NCBI GenBank assembly: GCA_036666555.1
Contig: JAVWVS010000034.1
Coordinates: 1-19,255, forward strand
Source: UMGS1251 sp036666555
Lineage (GTDB): Bacteria; Bacillota; Clostridia; Lachnospirales; Lachnospiraceae
Length of the DNA stretch: 19,255 bases
Direction of reading: 5' to 3'
Shown: positions 12,747 through 19,201 of the stretch, piece by piece
Layout: each line of letters opens with the position of its first letter
Position numbering within the stretch: position 1 is the first letter of the stretch
Notes under the pieces: generated by a model
What the model was told of the DNA's origin: nothing
Database searches by the model: none
The model's input: the letters and a program-made list of their open reading frames with translations, nothing else
Made by a program: the position numbers and the translations under genes

Positions 12747-13610
12747 ATGTTGGTATCAGCGAAAGAAATGTTGCAGAAAGCAAAAGCAGGGCACTATGCG
12801 GTAGGACAGTTCAATATCAATAACCTAGAGTGGACAAAGGCCGTGTTACTTACAGCAGAGGAATGCAAGTCACCTGTTATCTTAGGAGTTTCCGAAGGTG
12901 CAGGGAAATATATGACGGGCTATAAGACAGTTATGGGTATGGTAAAAGGAATGATAGAAGAACTTGGCATTACCGTTCCGGTATCGGTTCATTTGGATCA
13001 TGGCGGTTATGAAGGCTGTATGAAATGTATTGAAGCAGGTTTCCCATCCATTATGTTTGATGGTTCTCATTATCCAATTGAAGAAAATATAGCAAAAACA
13101 AGAGAATTAGTTGCTATTTGCAAAGAAAAGGGAATGTCTTTAGAAGCAGAAGTCGGCGCAATCGGCGGAGAAGAAGACGGAGTAATCGGAAAAGGCGAAT
13201 GTGCAGACCCACAGGAATGTAAGAGAATTGCAGATTTAGGTGTGGATATGCTTGCAGCAGGAATTGGAAATATTCATGGAAAATATCCGGCTAACTGGGA
13301 AGGATTGAGCTTTGAGACTCTTGACCAAGTACAGCAACTGACAGGAGACATGCCATTAGTACTTCACGGTGGAACAGGAATTCCAGATGATATGATTAAA
13401 AAAGCAATCAACTTAGGCGTAGCTAAAATCAATGTAAATACAGAATGCCAGTTGACATTTGCAGCAGCAACACGCAAATATATCGAAGATGGAAAAGATC
13501 TTCAAGGAAAAGGATATGACCCACGTAAATTATTAGCACCGGGTACCGAAGCAATTAAAGCAACAGTAAAAGAAAAAATAGAATTATTTGGTTCAGCAGG
13601 GCAGGCATAA
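12747..13610 (+). CDS. fba: Class II fructose-1,6-bisphosphate aldolase
   Basis: The enzyme cleaves fructose-1,6-bisphosphate to glyceraldehyde-3-phosphate and dihydroxyacetone phosphate in glycolysis, using zinc. The 287 residues are full length. The signature VHLDHGG gives catalytic Asp84 and zinc ligand His85; further ligands lie in EAEVGAIGG, GNIHGKYP and LHGGTG, and NVNTECQ is the phosphate-binding end of the barrel. Tagatose-bisphosphate or ketose-bisphosphate aldolases share this fold, but the sequence best fits FBP aldolase. A GGAGG ribosome binding site precedes ATG. A TATAAT box gives it its own promoter, and a hairpin terminator follows at 13636, separating it partly from glutamine synthetase. 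Confidence 0.93.
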   Translation: MLVSAKEMLQKAKAGHYAVGQFNINNLEWTKAVLLTAEECKSPVILGVSEGAGKYMTGYKTVMGMVKGMIEELGITVPVSVHLDHGGYEGCMKCIEAGFPSIMFDGSHYPIEENIAKTRELVAICKEKGMSLEAEVGAIGGEEDGVIGKGECADPQECKRIADLGVDMLAAGIGNIHGKYPANWEGLSFETLDQVQQLTGDMPLVLHGGTGIPDDMIKKAINLGVAKINVNTECQLTFAAATRKYIEDGKDLQGKGYDPRKLLAPGTEAIKATVKEKIELFGSAGQA

Positions 13611-13635
13611 GCCGTCTTAATTTATGGCAAAAGCG

Positions 13636-13670
13636 AAAGGCGTTCCAGAAGAATGGGATGCCTTTTCTTT
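13636..13670 (+). terminator. Terminator or attenuator between fba and glnN
   Basis: AAAGGCGTTCC (13636-13646) pairs with GGGATGCCTTT (13655-13665), 11 bp with two G-U pairs and an 8-nt loop, followed by TTTTCTTT (13663-13670). It ends only 22 bases before the preferred glnN start at 13693, leaving no room for a promoter after it. It either ends fba or controls read-through into glnN. Confidence 0.65.
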
Positions 13671-13692
13671 ACGAAAGAAAGGAACAAAATTT

Positions 13693-15807
13693 ATGAATGA
13701 TTCACCAATCAATGTAACGGAAATCTTTGGGGAAAATGTATTTAATGATACGGTCATGCAAGAACGCCTTCCAAAAAGAATTTACAGAGATTTAAAGAAA
13801 ACCATCGAAGAGGGAAAAGAGCTGGATTTGGAAACAGCAGATGTCATTGCGCATGAGATGAAGGAATGGGCGATTGAAAAGGGAGCTACTCATTATACGC
13901 ATTGGTTCCAACCAATGACAGGAGTTACGGCAGAGAAACACGATTCTTTTATTTCCGCACCCATGGCAAATGGAAAGGTATTGATGACATTTTCCGGGAA
14001 AGAATTAATCAAAGGAGAACCGGATGCATCCTCGTTCCCCTCAGGAGGACTTCGTGCCACATTTGAGGCAAGAGGATACACCGCTTGGGATTGTACGTCT
14101 CCTGCATTTGTAAGGCAGGATGCCGGTGGTGCCACTCTTTGCATCCCTACAGCATTTTGTTCTTATACCGGAGAAGCACTGGATCAAAAAACGCCTCTTC
14201 TTCGTTCCATGGAAGCAATTAACATTCAGGCACTTCGTCTTTTGCGCTTATTTGGAAACCAAACATCGAAAAAGGTAACTCCGTCTGTGGGCGCAGAACA
14301 GGAATATTTTTTGGTAGATGCCGGGAAATTTACCCAGAGAAAAGACTTGATTTATGCAGGACGCACATTATTTGGGGCCATGCCTCCCAAAGGCCAGGAA
14401 TTGGATGATCATTATTTTGGAATTATTCGTCAGAGAATTGTTTCTTTCATGAAAGATGTCAATATGGAGTTGTGGAAAATGGGTGTCAGTGCGAAGACCC
14501 AGCATAATGAAGCGGCACCGGCTCAGCATGAATTGGCACCAATTTATGCACCCTGTAATATAGCGGTAGACCATAATCATCTGATAATGCAGGTGCTGAA
14601 AAAAGTGGCTAGTCAACATGGAATGAAATGTCTGCTTCATGAGAAACCTTTTGCAGGAGTGAATGGGTCCGGCAAGCATAACAACTGGTCACTGACCACG
14701 GATGATGGAAAGAACTTGTTAGAGCCAGGGAAAACACCACATGAAAATATTCAATTTCTGTTGGTATTGACTTGTATCCTAAAGGCAGTGGACGTGCATG
14801 CAGATTTGTTAAGAGAATCCGCAGCAGATCCGGGGAATGATCATAGACTGGGAGCCAATGAAGCGCCACCGGCAATTATTTCTGTATTTTTAGGTGAGCA
14901 ATTAGAAGATGTGTTGGAACAATTGATTAGTACAGGAGAAGCTACTCACAGCCTGAAGGGCGGGGTGCTGGAAACAGGTGTAAAAACACTTCCTGATTTT
15001 GCAAAAGACGCTACGGATCGAAATCGTACATCTCCGTTTGCTTTTACCGGTAACAAATTTGAATTCCGCATGGTAGGCTCCAGAGATTCTGTTGCAGCAC
15101 CTAATATTGTGACCAATACCATTGTAGCAGAGGCGTTTGCAGAGGCTTGTGATATTTTGGAAAAAGCAGATGATTTTGACATGGCAGTGCATGATTTGAT
15201 TAAAAAGTATGCGACGGAGCATTCCCGAATTGTATTTAATGGGAATGGTTATTCAGAGGAATGGGTAGAAGAGGCCAAACGCAGAGGACTTCCGAATTTG
15301 AATTCTATGGTAGAAGCAATTCCATCCATGACTACGGAAGCAGCAATGGCAATGTTTGAAAAATTCAAAGTATTTACCAAGGTAGAATTAGAATCCCGGG
15401 CAGAAATCCAATATGAATCTTATGCAAAGACAATTAATATTGAAGCAAGGGCCATGATTGACATTGCAAGTAAACAAGTCATTCCTGCAATTATGAATTA
15501 TACGAGAACTCTTGCAGATACGATTAATGCAGTTACAGCAGCAGGAACAGCAGCAACGGTACAAAGAGAGCATTTGACAAAGATATCGGAACTTCTGGTG
15601 GAGACACAATCTGCATTGAACGTATTGGTACAAGTGGCAGATTGTGCAGCTGTAAAAGAAGAAGGCGGTATACGGGCAAATTATTATCATGAAACGGTTG
15701 TTCCTGCAATGGAGAAGCTGCGAGAACCAGTGGATGCACTGGAAATGATTGTGGATAAAGAAGTATGGCCAATGCCATCGTATGGAGATTTGATTTTTGA
15801 AGTGTAA
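13693..15807 (+). CDS. glnN: Type III glutamine synthetase
   Basis: The enzyme makes glutamine from glutamate, ammonia and ATP in the cytosol, the main entry of ammonia at low concentration. The preferred start is ATG 13693, with AAAGGA 9 nt upstream; the in-frame ATG at 13624 lacks a ribosome binding site and reading from it would run through the hairpin. This gives 704 residues, normal for GSIII, which is much longer than GSI. Order: GSIII N-terminal domain, then the catalytic domain with GAEQEYF, HNEAAPAQHE, NGSGKHNNWS, RLGANEAPPA and FEFRMVGS, then the GSIII C-terminal helical domain. GSIII forms a double hexamer and is not adenylylated like GSI-beta. It follows fba and precedes a HAAS-domain gene. 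The attenuator-like hairpin suggests regulation at read-through. Confidence 0.95.
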   Translation: MNDSPINVTEIFGENVFNDTVMQERLPKRIYRDLKKTIEEGKELDLETADVIAHEMKEWAIEKGATHYTHWFQPMTGVTAEKHDSFISAPMANGKVLMTFSGKELIKGEPDASSFPSGGLRATFEARGYTAWDCTSPAFVRQDAGGATLCIPTAFCSYTGEALDQKTPLLRSMEAINIQALRLLRLFGNQTSKKVTPSVGAEQEYFLVDAGKFTQRKDLIYAGRTLFGAMPPKGQELDDHYFGIIRQRIVSFMKDVNMELWKMGVSAKTQHNEAAPAQHELAPIYAPCNIAVDHNHLIMQVLKKVASQHGMKCLLHEKPFAGVNGSGKHNNWSLTTDDGKNLLEPGKTPHENIQFLLVLTCILKAVDVHADLLRESAADPGNDHRLGANEAPPAIISVFLGEQLEDVLEQLISTGEATHSLKGGVLETGVKTLPDFAKDATDRNRTSPFAFTGNKFEFRMVGSRDSVAAPNIVTNTIVAEAFAEACDILEKADDFDMAVHDLIKKYATEHSRIVFNGNGYSEEWVEEAKRRGLPNLNSMVEAIPSMTTEAAMAMFEKFKVFTKVELESRAEIQYESYAKTINIEARAMIDIASKQVIPAIMNYTRTLADTINAVTAAGTAATVQREHLTKISELLVETQSALNVLVQVADCAAVKEEGGIRANYYHETVVPAMEKLREPVDALEMIVDKEVWPMPSYGDLIFEV

Positions 15808-15823
15808 TATTACAGGAGGAAGA

Positions 15824-16258
15824 ATGGTGAGTCAGACAGAATTCTTAGAGCGACTGAAGGAAGCCTTAGCAAATGATTTGAGCGCTCAAGTTGTCCAAGA
15901 ACATGTAAATTATTATAGAGATTATATTCAAAATGAAATAAAACAAGGAAGAAAAGAAGAGGCGGTCGTCGCAGAATTGGGCGACCCTTGGGTGATTGCG
16001 CGTGGAATTGCGGACTCTCCATCTGGCTCTGAGAAGGGTCAGACTTATGAAACAAAAGAAAGTGGAAAAGCGACTAAAAGACAGACTTCCAAAGGATTAT
16101 TTCCACCGGATACCTGGTGGAAAAAGGCAATCCTTATTATCTGTGCTGTTTTGATACTGTTTGTCCTTGCGAGAATTATTAAAATTTTTTTACCGGTACT
16201 GGTGGTGATTGTCATTTTAGTTTTGATCGTACGTTTAAATGGAGGAAAAAAAGGGTAA
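15824..16258 (+). CDS. HAAS-domain (DUF1700-like) membrane protein
   Basis: The product has 144 residues from ATG 15824, 4 nt after AGGAGG; an earlier ATG inside glnN is rejected. The N-terminal 65 residues match the HAAS/DUF1700 helical domain: an FLERLKEAL helix, an NYYRDYIQNEI helix and AVVAELGDPWVIA, the recurrent LGDP motif. A charged linker of about 30 residues follows, then two hydrophobic helices near 104-139 ending in a short basic tail. HAAS proteins are thought to be signalling or regulatory partners of PadR-type repressors, and their genes are often beside one; no PadR gene is seen here. It starts 16 bp after glnN and probably shares its transcript. Function is unknown. Confidence 0.7.
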   Translation: MVSQTEFLERLKEALANDLSAQVVQEHVNYYRDYIQNEIKQGRKEEAVVAELGDPWVIARGIADSPSGSEKGQTYETKESGKATKRQTSKGLFPPDTWWKKAILIICAVLILFVLARIIKIFLPVLVVIVILVLIVRLNGGKKG

Positions 16259-16261
16259 AGT

Positions 16262-16294
16262 AAAAGACCTTGTGGGGGAGCCACAAGGTCTTTT
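16262..16294. terminator. Strong intrinsic terminator after the HAAS gene
   Basis: AAAAGACCTTGTGG (16262-16275) pairs perfectly over 14 bp with CCACAAGGTCTTTT (16281-16294) around GGGAG. The A- and T-tracts at either end let it work in both directions. It starts 3 bases after the stop codon. Confidence 0.88.
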
Positions 16295-16321
16295 GAGGGG
16301 AGTATAAATAATTAATAAGGG

Positions 16322-16347
16322 GTTGTAAGAAGTAACCTTCTTACAAC
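16322..16347. repeat. Perfect inverted repeat, function unknown
   Basis: GTTGTAAGAAG (16322-16332) and CTTCTTACAAC (16337-16347) form an 11-bp perfect stem with the 4-base loop TAAC. No T-tract follows and no gene is beside it, so it is not a usual terminator. It may be a protein site. A TATAAT at 16354-16359 follows without a -35. Confidence 0.5.
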
Positions 16348-16410
16348 ATTAAGTATAATATAGAGTTTAGAAAAAAGCAAGCAGAAAATTTAAAAATATA
16401 TAAAATCCCG

Positions 16411-16427
16411 TTAACATTTCGTTAACA
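16411..16427 (+). promoter_or_regulatory. PhoP-box-like direct repeat
   Basis: TTAACA (16411-16416), five bases, then TTAACA (16422-16427). In Firmicutes the PhoP box consists of TTAACA-like hexamers spaced by about five bases. It lies just upstream of the sigma-G-type promoter. Only two repeats are visible, and the AT-rich setting makes a chance match possible. Confidence 0.3.
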
Positions 16428-16435
16428 GAAATAAA

Positions 16436-16465
16436 TGTATAAAAAAGAATGAAAAAGCCATACTA
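16436..16465 (+). promoter_or_regulatory. Sigma-G-type (forespore) promoter
   Basis: TGTATA (16436-16441), a 17-base spacer and CATACTA (16459-16465) match the Bacillus sigma-G consensus TGAATA-N17-18-CATACTA at all but one position. No comparable sigma-A promoter is present. The small Asn/Lys-rich gene starts 35 bases downstream. Confidence 0.6.
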
Positions 16466-16500
16466 ATGATTGTACCAAAACAATCTTAGGAGGGAATCAC

Positions 16501-16674
16501 ATGACAAAGAATTATAATTCATCAAACAATGCAGACAATGCTGCAAGCAAAAACATCAAGGACAAAACAAACGGGGTCAACAACGGATATGCATCTTATA
16601 TGGATGAGGAAAGCAAGAACAAAAACAGTGAAATGTCCAAGAACAAAAATGTGAAGACGAACTCAGATAAGTAA
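16501..16674 (+). CDS. Small Asn/Lys/Ser-rich protein, candidate small acid-soluble spore protein
   Basis: This 57-residue frame starts at ATG 16501, 6 nt after AGGAGGG (16488-16494), and ends in TAA at 16672. The product is very hydrophilic: 14 Asn, 10 Lys and 8 Ser, and no Cys, Trp, His, Phe, Leu, Pro, Arg or Gln. It has no signal peptide or membrane helix and is probably disordered. A near-consensus sigma-G promoter lies upstream and a 16-bp perfect terminator directly follows, making a complete single-gene unit. Composition and promoter fit minor SASPs, which are disordered forespore proteins, but I do not recognise a named family (no alpha/beta-type GPR cleavage site). It is easily missed because of its length. 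The gene is well supported; its function is inferred. Confidence 0.75.
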   Translation: MTKNYNSSNNADNAASKNIKDKTNGVNNGYASYMDEESKNKNSEMSKNKNVKTNSDK

Positions 16675-16675
16675 A

Positions 16676-16717
16676 AAAAGAACCATGCATTTTTCGATGA
16701 GAATGCATGGTTCTTTT
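16676..16717. terminator. Strong intrinsic terminator after the small protein gene
   Basis: A 16-bp perfect stem pairs bases 16676-16691 (AAAAGAACCATGCATT) with 16702-16717 around a 10-nt loop, beginning 2 bases after the stop codon. It ends in TTTT and carries AAAA at the other side. Confidence 0.88.
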
Positions 16718-16725
16718 ACGATATT

Positions 16726-16743
16726 CATTGACAGCAGTCAATG
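16726..16743. promoter_or_regulatory. Inverted repeat over the -35 of the rlmL promoter
   Basis: CATTGAC (16726-16732) and GTCAATG (16737-16743) are perfect 7-bp arms around AGCA. The left arm contains most of the TTGACA box, so a bound protein would block the promoter. No regulator gene is adjacent. Confidence 0.4.
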
Positions 16744-16756
16744 TTACACGTAATAT
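16728..16756 (+). promoter_or_regulatory. Sigma-A promoter of the rlmL-rdgB-yfcE operon
   Basis: A consensus TTGACA (16728-16733) is 17 bases before TAATAT (16751-16756). The leader would be about 30 nt. Confidence 0.6.
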
Positions 16757-16793
16757 ATACTTAGTATGAAACGAGCAGTACAGGAGGAAAAGA

Positions 16794-17942
16794 ATGGGTA
16801 AATTTGAGTTGATAGCACCCTGTCATTTTGGATTAGAAGCAGTTCTAAAACGTGAAATCCAAGATTTGGGATATGAGATTGCTGGCGTAGAAGATGGACG
16901 AGTTACTTTTTACGGGGATGAGAAAGCGATTTGCAGAGCGAATATATTTTTAAGGACAGCAGAGCGGATTTTATTGAAGGTAGGAGAATTTAAGGCAGAA
17001 ACATTTGACGAGTTATTTGAAAAGACGAAGAAACTTCCGTGGGAAACTTATGTACCAAAAGATGGAAAGTTCTGGGTTACCAAGGCGGGATCTGTAAAAA
17101 GCAAATTATTTAGTCCTTCGGATATCCAATCGATTATGAAAAAAGCGATGGTAAATCGGATGAAAGAAAAATATCATTTGGAGTGGTTCGAAGAGGATGG
17201 TGAGCCGTATCCGGTTCGTGTCTTTTTAATGAAAGATATTGTGACCATTGGAATCGACGCTTCGGGAATGTCGTTACATAAAAGAGGCTATCGACAATCG
17301 GCAGGCATTGCTCCTATTTCGGAAACCCTTGCGGCAGCTTTGATTTTATTGACACCGTGGAACAAAGATCGCATTTTAGTAGATCCATTTTGCGGAAGTG
17401 GGACTTTCGTCATTGAAGCGGCTATGTTAGCGGCTAAGATTGCACCCGGACTGAAACGTTCTTTCACGGCAGAAGAGTGGACGAACATTATCCCAAAAAA
17501 AGCGTGGGCAGACGCAAGAAAAGAAGCTGAGGATGCTATCTGTATGGACGTTGAGGTGGACATTCAAGGCTATGATATAGATGGTTCTGTAATCAAATGG
17601 GCCAGAGAAAACGCAAGAGAAGCGGGCGTAGAGAGTTTGATTCATTTTCAGGAACGAGCAGTGAAAGATTTGCGTCACCCTAAAAAATATGGGTTTATCA
17701 TTACCAATCCTCCATATGGAGAGAGAATGGAAGAAAAAGAAAATCTGCCACAACTATACAAAGAATTTGGAGAAAGTTTTCGACAACTGGATAGTTGGTC
17801 GGCATATATGATTACCAGTTATGAAGAAACAGAAAACTATTTTGGTAGAAAAGCAGATAAGAATCGGAAGCTTTATAATGGAATGCTAAAAACATATTTT
17901 TATCAATTTCTAGGTCCCAAACCACCGAGAAAACCACGCTAA
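16794..17942 (+). CDS. THUMP-domain class I rRNA methyltransferase (RlmL/YpsC-like)
   Basis: This 382-residue enzyme has an N-terminal ferredoxin-like and THUMP RNA-binding region (about residues 1-160) and a Rossmann methyltransferase domain with DPFCGSGTF (SAM-binding motif I) and TNPPYGERM (the NPPY catalytic motif of N-methyltransferases acting on bases). The family includes the N-terminal half of E. coli RlmKL, which makes m2G2445 in 23S rRNA. The B. subtilis relative YpsC has similar length. AGGAGG precedes the start. The basic tail (PPRKPR) may help RNA binding. It is the first gene of a three-gene group, with rdgB starting 47 bases after its stop. Confidence 0.93.
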   Translation: MGKFELIAPCHFGLEAVLKREIQDLGYEIAGVEDGRVTFYGDEKAICRANIFLRTAERILLKVGEFKAETFDELFEKTKKLPWETYVPKDGKFWVTKAGSVKSKLFSPSDIQSIMKKAMVNRMKEKYHLEWFEEDGEPYPVRVFLMKDIVTIGIDASGMSLHKRGYRQSAGIAPISETLAAALILLTPWNKDRILVDPFCGSGTFVIEAAMLAAKIAPGLKRSFTAEEWTNIIPKKAWADARKEAEDAICMDVEVDIQGYDIDGSVIKWARENAREAGVESLIHFQERAVKDLRHPKKYGFIITNPPYGERMEEKENLPQLYKEFGESFRQLDSWSAYMITSYEETENYFGRKADKNRKLYNGMLKTYFYQFLGPKPPRKPR

Positions 17943-17989
17943 ACAAGAAAGAGTTTCAATATTAACAGATTAAAGAAGGTATGGATAAT

Positions 17990-18607
17990 ATGGATAAAAA
18001 AATTATATTTGCAACGGGAAACGAACATAAAATGATAGAAATACGGATGATTTTAAAAGAGTTAGGAATGCCCGTAGAATCTATGAAAGAGGCCAATATT
18101 CAAGTAGAGGTAGTGGAAGATGGAGAGACCTTCGAAGAAAATTCCGTTAAAAAGGCCGTAGAAATTGCAAAATACACTCAAAATTGCATTGTTCTTGCAG
18201 ATGATTCCGGTTTGGAAATAGATTATTTGAACAAAGAACCGGGTATTTATTCCGCACGTTATGCAGGGGTGGACACCTCTTATGATATTAAAAATCAATT
18301 GCTCTTGGATCGTTTGGAGGGAGTGACAGATGAGAAGCGCACAGCAAGGTTTGTGTGTGCCATAACGGCAGTTTATCCGAATGGAACGGTAGAAACAGTG
18401 CGGGGAACCATGGAAGGCAGAATTGGACATGAAATAATTGGAAGTAATGGTTTTGGTTATGATCCCATTTTCTTTTTGCCGGAATATGGCTGCAGTTCTG
18501 CACAGCTTGACCCAGAGGAAAAGAACAAAATAAGTCATAGGGGGAAAGCATTACGCGCAATGCGTGAAATGATAGAACAAAAATATGCGAATACTAATTG
18601 TAAGTGA
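17990..18607 (+). CDS. rdgB: XTP/dITP diphosphatase (RdgB/HAM1)
   Basis: The enzyme hydrolyses dITP, dXTP and XTP to monophosphates, cleaning the nucleotide pool of deaminated purines. The preferred start is ATG 17990, 10 nt after GAAGG; another ATG at 17981 sits only 1 nt after the same site. The product has 205 residues. Motifs are ATGNEHKMIE at the N-terminus (substrate loop), LADDSGLEID with the catalytic Asp, PGIYSARYAG, and the C-terminal GFGYDPIF and SHRGKAL. The 3' end overlaps the phosphoesterase gene by 23 bases. The pair matches the ysnA-ysnB order in Bacillus. Confidence 0.95.
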   Translation: MDKKIIFATGNEHKMIEIRMILKELGMPVESMKEANIQVEVVEDGETFEENSVKKAVEIAKYTQNCIVLADDSGLEIDYLNKEPGIYSARYAGVDTSYDIKNQLLLDRLEGVTDEKRTARFVCAITAVYPNGTVETVRGTMEGRIGHEIIGSNGFGYDPIFFLPEYGCSSAQLDPEEKNKISHRGKALRAMREMIEQKYANTNCK

Positions 18608-19067
18608 TACCCATGGACAGAATCGAAATTTAGAAAAAGCAATAGAACGAGTGGGTGCGATAGATATGTTGGTGCATTTGGGAGATTTGGAAGGACTGGA
18701 AGGATATATCAGCGAACTCGTGGATTGTCCGGTGCATATGGTTGCAGGGAATAATGATTTTTTTTCGGATCTCAACCGAGAAGAAGAATTTGAAATCGGA
18801 GCATATCACACATTTATTACTCACGGGCATTGTTACTATGTATCTATGAACACGGAGCGAATTAAGCAAGAAGGAATGGAAAGAAATGCAGATATTGTCA
18901 TGTTTGGCCATACGCACAAACCACTGATTGATAGGGGAAATGGAATTACATTGATTAATCCCGGAAGTTTATCCTACCCAAGACAGGAGGGAAGGAAAGG
19001 GAGTTTTATTTTGATGGAAATTGATGACAAAGGGGAAGCACATTATACATTAAATTACGTAGAATGA
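18585..19067 (+). CDS. YfcE/MJ0936-type metallophosphoesterase
   Basis: This 160-residue protein contains the ordered metal-binding motifs of calcineurin-like phosphoesterases: SDTHG (residues 7-11), HLGD, GNND, THGH and GHTH. Such proteins are cytosolic, Mn2+-dependent phosphodiesterases of small substrates; the natural substrate is unknown. There is no clear ribosome binding site; the 23-base overlap with rdgB implies coupled translation. Length is normal. No terminator is evident between its stop and the tRNA-Pro promoter. Confidence 0.93.
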   Translation: MRILIVSDTHGQNRNLEKAIERVGAIDMLVHLGDLEGLEGYISELVDCPVHMVAGNNDFFSDLNREEEFEIGAYHTFITHGHCYYVSMNTERIKQEGMERNADIVMFGHTHKPLIDRGNGITLINPGSLSYPRQEGRKGSFILMEIDDKGEAHYTLNYVE

Positions 19068-19081
19068 TTAGAAATGAAGTT

Positions 19082-19129
19082 AAAAGGTAAAAAAGTTGGC
19101 AAACAGGTAAAAAAATTGTTAAAACAGGT
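19082..19129 (+). repeat. Three helically phased AGGT/A-tract repeats upstream of the tRNA promoter
   Basis: AAAAGGT (19082-19088), AAACAGGT (19101-19108) and AAACAGGT (19122-19129) recur with their GGT elements 20 and 21 bases apart. Each of the first two is followed by a run of 6-7 As. The last runs into the -35 box. Phased A-tracts bend DNA and A-rich stretches here can act as UP elements for stable RNA promoters. Confidence 0.5.
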
Positions 19130-19157
19130 TGACAAGCCCGTGGCGTTATTATATAAT
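19129..19157 (+). promoter_or_regulatory. Perfect consensus sigma-A promoter of tRNA-Pro
   Basis: TTGACA (19129-19134), exactly 17 bases, TATAAT (19152-19157): all 12 core bases match. The predicted start is near 19164. Such strength fits a stable RNA gene or cluster. Confidence 0.88.
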
Positions 19158-19165
19158 AACTCTTG

Positions 19166-19194
19166 CGTCACGGGTAACGCGGTGACGAATTTTT
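19166..19194 (+). promoter_or_regulatory. Hairpin in the tRNA-Pro leader
   Basis: CGTCAC (19166-19171) pairs with GTGACG (19182-19187), 6 bp with a 10-nt loop, followed two bases later by TTTTT (19190-19194). It sits at the very 5' end of the predicted transcript. It looks like a weak terminator or a processing/stability element. Confidence 0.45.
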
Positions 19195-19201
19195 ATGTTT
19201 T

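Noticed and set aside
13624..13692. N-terminal extension of glutamine synthetase from ATG 13624
   Set aside because: No ribosome binding site precedes it, the extra residues come from a hairpin-terminator sequence, and the family normally begins near the second ATG.
16354..16359. TATAAT as a sigma-A promoter of the small protein
   Set aside because: No -35 exists 16-18 bases upstream and it is 142 bases from the start codon. The sigma-G type site is much better placed.
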